Positions 13,241-15,697 of a DNA stretch of 15,697 bases are shown here, in pieces. Where the stretch lies: NCBI GenBank assembly GCA_050944915.1, contig JBMNRY010000045.1, forward strand, positions 1-15,697. The letters are read 5' to 3'. Made by a program: the position numbers and the translations under genes. The notes beneath the pieces are model-generated. The model was given only the letters and a program-made list of their open reading frames with translations, was not told the origin of the DNA and did not search any database. Source of the stretch: JBMNRY01 sp050944915 (GTDB lineage Bacteria > Bacillota > Limnochordia > JAAZLZ01). Numbering within the stretch: position 1 is the first letter of the stretch; each line of letters begins with the position of its first letter.

Positions 13241-14467
13241 CTAACCGGCACAACTAATCCGTTCCATATGTCCATCGAGGACCTTACCTAAGCGTTTAAT
13301 CCCCTCTTCAATTTGGGCCGGCGAGGCCTGGGAGTAAGCCAAGCGAATGGTATTTTGCCCCCGGCCATCGACGTGGAAGCCTTCTCCTGGGACATAGCCC
13401 ACACCGGCTTCGACGGCATAGGGAAGAAGTTCTTTGGCATTCATGCTCTCCGGCAGGGTCACCCAGACGAAGAAGCCGCCTTGGGGCTGGGTCCAGGAGA
13501 CACCGGCTGGGAAATACTTTTCCATGGCCTGGAGCATGGCATCCCGGCGCACCTGATACATTTCCCGCAGCATCTGTACATGATCGGAAGCTTTTCCGCT
13601 CTGCAACCATTGGCTGATCAACTTTTGGCCGAAGGAGCCGGAACAAAGGTCGGCTGATTGTTTAGCCACGGCCAACTTGTTGATGAAGGTTTCGTCGGCG
13701 CAAATCCAAGCGAGACGCATCCCCGGCATGAGGACCTTGGAGAAGGAGCCTAAATAGATGACATGGTCCCCTCCAGGCATGCTTTTCATATGGGGCAACG
13801 ACTCACCGCTGAAGCGCAGTTCACCATAAGGGTTATCTTCCATGATGATAAACCCGTATTCTTCCGCTAAAGCCAGGAGTTTTTCCCTCCGCTCAAGGCT
13901 TAAGGTCACCCCCGAAGGATTTTGGAAATTAGGTACGATATAAGCCAACTTGGGCAGAACACCTTGACGCTTCCAGCGGATGAGGTTTTCTTCCAGGATA
14001 TCTACCCGCAAGCCTTCGTCATCTAAGGGGATCCCCAGGGTTTTCCCTTGATAGCCGTAAATGACCCCCAGACCGCCTACATAGCCCGGCAGTTCCACGA
14101 TGATGCCATCGCCGGGATTCAACAGGAGCTTACAAATCAGATCGAGGCCCTGTTGGGAGCCGCTGGTGATCAAAATGTTTTCCCGCCGGGCTGGGATACC
14201 CTCTTGGGTCATTTGGGCCGCGATCAGTTCCCTTAAATCGGTATAACCTTCCGTCGGACCATATTGGAAGGAGAGATCGCCTAATTCAAAAACCAGTTCC
14301 TGACACAACTCCCAGATTTCTTGACGGGGAAAGGTGTCGGGGCTGGGAAGGCCTCCGGCAAAGGAAATGACATTTTCCCTTTCCGTTAGCTTAAAGGCAT
14401 CCCGAATATCGGATGCGACCAGGCTTTTTGCGCTGTCAGACCATAGATGTTCCCAATTTACTGCCAT
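13241..14467 (-). CDS. PLP-dependent class I/II aminotransferase, probably alanine-linked by its T-box
   Basis: 408 residues of the fold-type I aminotransferase group related to 2-aminoadipate (LysN-like) and MocR-type enzymes, but without a DNA-binding domain. The cofactor lysine is Lys244 in GSFSKVLMPGMR; PNFQNPSG (180-186), Asp211-Tyr214 in MEDNPYGE, the phosphate-site TSGSQQGLDL (101-110) and NTIRLAYS (substrate-carboxylate Arg) are all present. The start at 14467 is chosen because GGGGGTGG stands six bases upstream; an ATG at 14482 lies within that leader and the longer frame runs into the terminator hairpin. The leader is a complete T-box whose specifier reads GCC, so I infer a role in making alanine (or a related transamination). 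From the protein alone branched-chain, aromatic or aminoadipate use is equally possible. It is first in a likely transcript with mobA and mobB. Confidence 0.93.
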   Translation of the reverse strand: MAVNWEHLWSDSAKSLVASDIRDAFKLTERENVISFAGGLPSPDTFPRQEIWELCQELVFELGDLSFQYGPTEGYTDLRELIAAQMTQEGIPARRENILITSGSQQGLDLICKLLLNPGDGIIVELPGYVGGLGVIYGYQGKTLGIPLDDEGLRVDILEENLIRWKRQGVLPKLAYIVPNFQNPSGVTLSLERREKLLALAEEYGFIIMEDNPYGELRFSGESLPHMKSMPGGDHVIYLGSFSKVLMPGMRLAWICADETFINKLAVAKQSADLCSGSFGQKLISQWLQSGKASDHVQMLREMYQVRRDAMLQAMEKYFPAGVSWTQPQGGFFVWVTLPESMNAKELLPYAVEAGVGYVPGEGFHVDGRGQNTIRLAYSQASPAQIEEGIKRLGKVLDGHMERISCAG

Positions 14468-14480
14468 GGATTCCACCCCC

Positions 14481-14520
14481 ATAAAAATAAAACTCCCGTC
14501 TCTATGACAAGAGACGGGAG
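14481..14520 (-). terminator. Regulated terminator of the T-box leader
   Basis: CTCCCGTCTC (14493-14502) and GAGACGGGAG (14511-14520) form a perfect 10-bp stem with an 8-base loop. On the leftward strand TTTTATTTTTAT follows (14492-14481). The 5' part of the region just upstream can instead pair in the antiterminator when uncharged tRNA is bound. Confidence 0.95.
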
Positions 14521-14746
14521 ATAATTCCCGCGGTACCACTCTTTTTACCGAAAGATTCGGTCCCTCACTCACCACTATCATGGTGTCTGCTTTAACGCAG
14601 CAGCTACGTCTTAGATTAGGCGAGCCTTTCTCTAAGCAGCTTCAGGGCGGCTATGACCAACTTCCTCGCAGGACCTTTCAGCCGAGGGTCCCTCTCTGGG
14701 GCGATTGCCGTTGGCTTTCTTCCCTATCATCGCCAGTTACAATATT
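14481..14746 (-). promoter_or_regulatory. T-box riboswitch, specifier GCC (tRNA-Ala)
   Basis: The leader senses uncharged tRNA. Stem I is closed by the segment at 14739-14732 pairing with 14640-14633 (7 of 8). A CCAAC/GUUGG helix lies above the specifier loop and an AGGG/CCCU helix below it, followed by the UGA of a kink-turn. The bases directly before the purine at 14648 are GCC (14651-14649), an alanine codon. Stem III is ACCGAA/UUCGGU. The T-box proper, AGAGUGGUACCGCGG, is 14542-14528; its UGGU bulge pairs with an NCCA end whose discriminator is A, as in tRNA-Ala. The terminator competes with the antiterminator just downstream. The T-box call is nearly certain; the alanine reading is from hand alignment with glyQS. 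Confidence 0.93.
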
Positions 14747-14752
14747 GAATTT

Positions 14753-14782
14753 ATTTTACCACAGCTTCCCCTATCAAGTCAA
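14753..14782 (-). promoter_or_regulatory. Promoter of the T-box/aminotransferase transcript
   Basis: On the leftward strand TTGACT (14782-14777) and TAAAAT (14758-14753) are 18 bases apart, each one base from the sigma-A consensus. The start would be near 14746, a few bases before stem I. CCCCT and AGGGG flank the -35 and can form a small hairpin in the read-through transcript of the kinase gene, which has no other visible terminator. Confidence 0.75.
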
Positions 14783-14795
14783 GGGGTATTTTTCA

Positions 14796-15697
14796 TCAGC
14801 CATCTAATTCCGCTAAATAAGAGGAGGAAGAAATGGTATCACCCATTCCGACGGTGCTGACGGGATTGGGGATCACATGGGATGGTACCACCAACAGATA
14901 ATGGTCATCCTGCTCTAAGATCCCGGTGGCCAGGAATTCTTCGGTGAGCCCAGGGATTTCCTCCCGCAAGTCGGTGTAGGCCGATCTCAGCTGGGCAAAC
15001 CCGATATCCGACAAGGGCCAATCGATGGTCTCCCCTAGTTTTTCGGGCTGGGCATAACCACCATATTTGGCCTTCAAGGCGTTGACCGCAGAGGCATAGA
15101 GACAGGCTTGGCGGACCTTTTCCACCGATACGGGATAGGGTTTGGCCAAGACGACTACATAATAGCCCAGATTATGGACATGGAGTCGTTCTAAGCCCCA
15201 GTGGCGGAACAGCCTTACAGCCCCTTTATAAAGGGTGTAGGCCCGTTCATCGGCCTGAATGGCCTCATATTCCTCGGTAAAACCGTAGTTTTTCAAAACC
15301 CGTTTGATCTCGTTTTCATTGACCCCAAAACTTTGCACCTGACCGCAAATGCTGGTCAGCACCTGGGGTTCTAACTCTTCCACCTTCATAGGCACATATT
15401 CGTAATGGATGCGCAAATTAGGGTTTTGGCTTCGCAAGGCCGCCAAATCCCTTTGGGTGTCGGCTAAGTACTCTTCCCAAGTGCGACCATCGGCCTGGAC
15501 TTCTTCGGTGTAGTGATAGCCAGCCATGAAGGCTAAATCGGCCTCACGGCCTAAGGATTCCAGATGGGGCACCATATCCTCCTGGAAACCCATAATGGCC
15601 TCTTTAGGCCGAGTGGCCAAGATCACCCGGTTCGCCCGGGGGGTAACGATTTCCCGGGAACCGACGGTGAAGACCTCATCCTTGGCATACTCTAAAA
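14796..15697 (-). CDS. ADP-dependent glucokinase/phosphofructokinase-type sugar kinase, C-terminal part
   Basis: About 300 residues run from the right edge to TGA at 14796; the frame is open through the edge, so the N-terminal third is outside the window. The family (COG4809) phosphorylates glucose or fructose 6-phosphate using ADP instead of ATP, in the cytoplasm. The edge segment EYAKDEVFTVGSREIVTPRANRVILA matches the inner part of the fold, split here around TPRANRVILA; later come HVHNLGYYVVV and, near the end, VVPSHVIPNPVSTVGMGDTISS, whose GMGD holds the catalytic Asp of the ribokinase-like fold. Length to the C-terminus fits the usual 450-residue enzyme. Sugar choice cannot be read from this part. 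The family is best known in euryarchaea and animals and is scarce in bacteria. No gene partner is visible to the right. No hairpin terminator with a T run follows. Confidence 0.85.
   Translation of the reverse strand, partial: LEYAKDEVFTVGSREIVTPRANRVILATRPKEAIMGFQEDMVPHLESLGREADLAFMAGYHYTEEVQADGRTWEEYLADTQRDLAALRSQNPNLRIHYEYVPMKVEELEPQVLTSICGQVQSFGVNENEIKRVLKNYGFTEEYEAIQADERAYTLYKGAVRLFRHWGLERLHVHNLGYYVVVLAKPYPVSVEKVRQACLYASAVNALKAKYGGYAQPEKLGETIDWPLSDIGFAQLRSAYTDLREEIPGLTEEFLATGILEQDDHYLLVVPSHVIPNPVSTVGMGDTISSSSYLAELDG

Noticed and set aside
1..15697. CRISPR arrays, tRNA or rRNA genes, and insertion sequences.
   Set aside because: No regularly spaced repeats, no tRNA or rRNA signatures, and no transposase or long terminal inverted repeats were seen.

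Overview
The window looks like chromosomal DNA of a Bacillota (Firmicutes) bacterium, possibly one with an outer membrane. The Bacillota signs are a canonical T-box riboswitch, strong purine-rich Shine-Dalgarno sites, many ATGA or TGATG gene overlaps, and an iron-siderophore ABC operon in the permease-permease-ATPase-binding protein order of Bacillus subtilis yclNOPQ. The iron-binding protein and the methionine sulfoxide reductase both carry cleavable Sec signals with no lipobox cysteine, which fits a diderm better than a standard monoderm, but this is inference. No species can be named from the sequence alone.

Region 1, about 1-3,560, is an accessory block that looks more AT-rich than the rest by eye. 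From the left it holds: a possible C-terminal remnant of an upstream gene or an upstream terminator; a small helical protein that may resemble the soluble part of LLH-type phage holins (+); an unrecognised membrane-anchored protein (-); and a tightly overlapping three-gene leftward cassette. The cassette is an XRE-family repressor, an ImmA/IrrE-type zinc metallopeptidase, and an unusual chimeric protein whose N-terminal half looks like a PIN nuclease lacking its end and whose C-terminal half looks like the PD-(D/E)XK nuclease tail of type III restriction (Res) subunits. Three copies of a GTTACA/TGTAAC half-site cover the cassette promoter. This is the best candidate for an undescribed defence, toxin or mobile-element control system.

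Region 2, about 3,596-7,531, is core metabolism: a secreted MsrA-MsrB fusion, dihydroxy-acid dehydratase (ilvD), and a divergent pair of small overlapping Gate-domain (nucleoside-recognition-like) membrane proteins.

Region 3, about 7,599-12,118, is an iron-uptake locus. A Fur-type box lies between a leftward four-gene siderophore ABC operon and a rightward AraC-family regulator whose near-perfect sigma-A promoter runs through the operon's ribosome binding site.

Region 4, about 12,142-14,785, holds mobB, mobA and a class I/II aminotransferase, all leftward. Upstream of the aminotransferase is a complete T-box leader whose specifier reads as GCC (alanine) and whose acceptor-pairing base fits an A73 tRNA. 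No terminator separates the three genes, so alanine starvation may control the aminotransferase and perhaps mobAB.

Region 5, 14,796 to the right edge, is the C-terminal part of an ADP-dependent glucokinase/phosphofructokinase-type sugar kinase, an enzyme best known from archaea.
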